Positions 62,565-64,000 of a stretch of 64,000 nt of DNA are shown here, piece after piece. Origin of the DNA: Saprospiraceae bacterium (GTDB lineage: Bacteria; Bacteroidota; Bacteroidia; Chitinophagales; Saprospiraceae). A program made the translations under genes and the position numbers. Numbering within the stretch: position 1 is the first letter of the stretch; every line of letters starts with the position of its first letter. The stretch is taken from the NCBI GenBank assembly GCA_016714985.1, contig JADKBS010000030.1, positions 1 through 64,000 on the forward strand. Reading direction: 5' to 3'. A model generated the notes under the pieces. It made no database searches, was not told where the DNA came from, and was given only the letters and a program-made list of their open reading frames with translations.

Positions 62565-64000
62565 TCATTTCTTCTTCGAAAACAACCACGCCAAAAAATC
62601 CTTCTCGGCAAAGGCATAATCCCAGCTATTGTGATCAACGGCAGGGTACTCGATGTACTCCACGGGCCAGCCCATCTGCTTCAGGCTGTCGTACATTTCC
62701 CAAGAATATTTGTAATCCACCACCGAATCTATGGCCCCATGGTAGAGGCGCACAGGCAGTTTTCGCTTGGCGTCGCCAAATGCCCGCACATCGCCGCCAC
62801 CGCAGATGGGGATGGCAGCAGCAAACAAATCAGGGTAACGGCCCACCACCTCCAAGGTGCCCATCCCGCCCATGCTCAGGCCTGCCACATAGACCCGGTC
62901 GGGGTCGGCTACACCGCTTGCGATGAACGAATTGGTGAGGTCAACGGCCAAGCGAAGTGGCGCTGCAATTTCACGTTTATAATCAAAATCCCTAACAACG
63001 GGCTGTTTGGAGCGATCAGCCTTGCCCATGTGCCAAGCGTCGTTCGAGGGGCATTGTGGGAAGATAACGATGGCAGGAAAGTCACGGCGGTTCTCCGGTT
63101 TGAGGAACAGCTTGGCCCCATGCACCAACTGGGCCTCATTGTCGTTGCCTCGCTCACCAGCGCCATGCAGGAAGAGTACTAGGGGGTATTTCTTAGCTGG
63201 GTCGTAGTTGTCGGGGTACAGGATGCGGTAGAGCAATGCCTCGCCGTTTGATTCAAAAGCCTTCTTTTCAAACTTGGCCAAATCCGGTTGAGAAGCCTCC
63301 TTCCATTTGTCGAGCACGGTGAACTCGGCTTGTTCCAGCCCCGGGCGCATCCCTGTTTTTTTATCATAAACCAAAGCACTTGGTGCGGCGGGGTTGAACG
63401 CCTCCCATTTCGGCAGCCCTTTGCCATTGGGGTCGCCCGTGGCGGCGAAATTGGCCCAGTAGCTTGACATCTGCTCCGAAAGCTGCTGGTCGAGCGGCTC
63501 CCAAGGGCGGTTCCACCTTGGCAGGGAATGCAGGGCGTAGGCAATCTCGGCGGAGTGGAAAGCCCCATGCTCGGCCAGGTCGGGGCGACCAGGCGGCACC
63601 CGGTCGAAGCGGTATAGCCATGCTTTTTTTTGGCCGGTTTTGCTTTGCATCCTCGCCCAAGTATAGCCTTGCCAAGCAAAAGCCATGTCACGGAAAAAGT
63701 TCTTTTGCGATTGCTTCGCAACGGCATCGTCGGTAGCGGGGAAGGCCCGCAGGAACTCATCCGCTAATGGCCCATACGTTGTTTTTGCATCCGCTTTGAA
63801 CTGTTCGGCGGTCTTTGGCTCGCCAAAGACAAAGCCTTCGTCCCGGTTGTAGCCCACGAGCGTCGTCACGTCGTTTTGTTTGCCTTCGGCAAAAATCGAG
63901 TGCACATCCTTTGGCACCACATAACCGTCAATGACCGGGGAGAAGCCACCGCCATATTTCAGCAAAGTGTCGGCGGGCATGGAGCGCAGTTCGGCGATGG
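62565..64000 (-). CDS. Carboxylesterase type B fused to a second esterase domain, partial
   Basis: The readable 478 codons run past the window end, so the start is missing. Residues about 1-240 are the C-terminal third of a type B carboxylesterase: FAEGKQNDVTTLVGYNRDEG, the His block AEHGAFHSAEIAYALHSLPR, and YWANFAATGDPNGKGLPKW. From about 245 a second alpha/beta hydrolase begins: YPLVLFLHGAGERGNDNEAQ, VAGLSMGGMGTLEVVGRYPD (Ser), RLYHGAIDSVVDYKYSWEMY (Asp) and YPAVDHNSWDYAFAE (His), as in COG4099 or PHB-depolymerase-like esterases. Both catalytic sets look intact in the visible part. The fusion is continuous in one frame, so it is not an indel effect. Confidence 0.85.
   Translation of the reverse strand, partial: IAELRSMPADTLLKYGGGFSPVIDGYVVPKDVHSIFAEGKQNDVTTLVGYNRDEGFVFGEPKTAEQFKADAKTTYGPLADEFLRAFPATDDAVAKQSQKNFFRDMAFAWQGYTWARMQSKTGQKKAWLYRFDRVPPGRPDLAEHGAFHSAEIAYALHSLPRWNRPWEPLDQQLSEQMSSYWANFAATGDPNGKGLPKWEAFNPAAPSALVYDKKTGMRPGLEQAEFTVLDKWKEASQPDLAKFEKKAFESNGEALLYRILYPDNYDPAKKYPLVLFLHGAGERGNDNEAQLVHGAKLFLKPENRRDFPAIVIFPQCPSNDAWHMGKADRSKQPVVRDFDYKREIAAPLRLAVDLTNSFIASGVADPDRVYVAGLSMGGMGTLEVVGRYPDLFAAAIPICGGGDVRAFGDAKRKLPVRLYHGAIDSVVDYKYSWEMYDSLKQMGWPVEYIEYPAVDHNSWDYAFAEKDFLAWLFSKKK

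Overview
The window looks like chromosomal DNA of a free-living Bacteroidota, most likely from the Saprospiria. The pointers are three large secreted proteins with type IX secretion (T9SS) C-terminal sorting domains, a TonB-dependent receptor, families largely confined to this phylum (DUF4270, DUF4290, DUF5683), promoters of the TAnnTTTG type, lipoproteins with short N-terminal signals, and a large NTPase of the kind common in Saprospiraceae. No rRNA, tRNA, prophage, transposase or CRISPR array was found. Assignment below class level is a guess.

Layout. 0.5-2.8 kb: ogt, a hicB-hicA toxin-antitoxin pair and kynureninase on the minus strand. 3.6-8.2 kb: a polyferredoxin-type membrane protein, then five genes of unknown or barely known role. 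8.2-10.7 kb: a truncated-haemoglobin lipoprotein, an HMA-fold protein and a GH1 beta-glucosidase. 11-18.9 kb: a plus-strand run of TonB receptor, AhpD-like protein, MFS transporter, amidohydrolase, second AhpD-like protein and DUF3179 protein, which reads as an uptake and catabolic cluster. 18.9-30 kb: CotH-type T9SS protein, a two-gene unknown cassette, Gfo/Idh oxidoreductase, T9SS GH9 cellulase and a DUF1080 lipoprotein, with GH1 suggesting beta-glucan or other plant/algal glycan use. 30.1-32.5 kb: a STAND NTPase with TPR sensor, a candidate defence gene. 32.6-42.4 kb: T9SS protein, tryptophanase, lipoproteins, queD, a TlpA-like protein and a fasciclin protein. 43.8-64 kb: mostly core genes (UPF0173 hydrolase, parA-parB-DUF5683, trxA, ald-tsaE-glpF, DUF4290, glmS, DUF4270, starch-synthase N domain, panC, two overlapping kinases, a fused esterase cut by the window end).

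Two quality issues affect the reading. First, many otherwise well-conserved genes change reading frame (kynU, hicB, ogt, the polyferredoxin, the TonB receptor 5' end, the amidohydrolase, the DUF3179 gene, queD, the CotH gene start), concentrated at 0.5-4.7 kb, 11-18 kb and 39 kb. The pattern fits base-calling indels better than gene decay. Second, about 1 kb at 42,755-43,777 is almost pure G and C runs and is almost certainly not real chromosome; it removes the start of the UPF0173 gene.

The most interesting non-coding signal is a 110-125 bp twin-hairpin repeat present three times (2,957-3,068; 46,549-46,670; 57,352-57,475), each upstream of a gene start, with paired changes that preserve both stems. 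Other palindromes (29.2, 32.5, 26.5 and 58.6-59.0 kb) are built from mini-hairpins with three-base loops and look REP-like. Many intergenic gaps carry arrays of 7-9 base words in opposed orientation.
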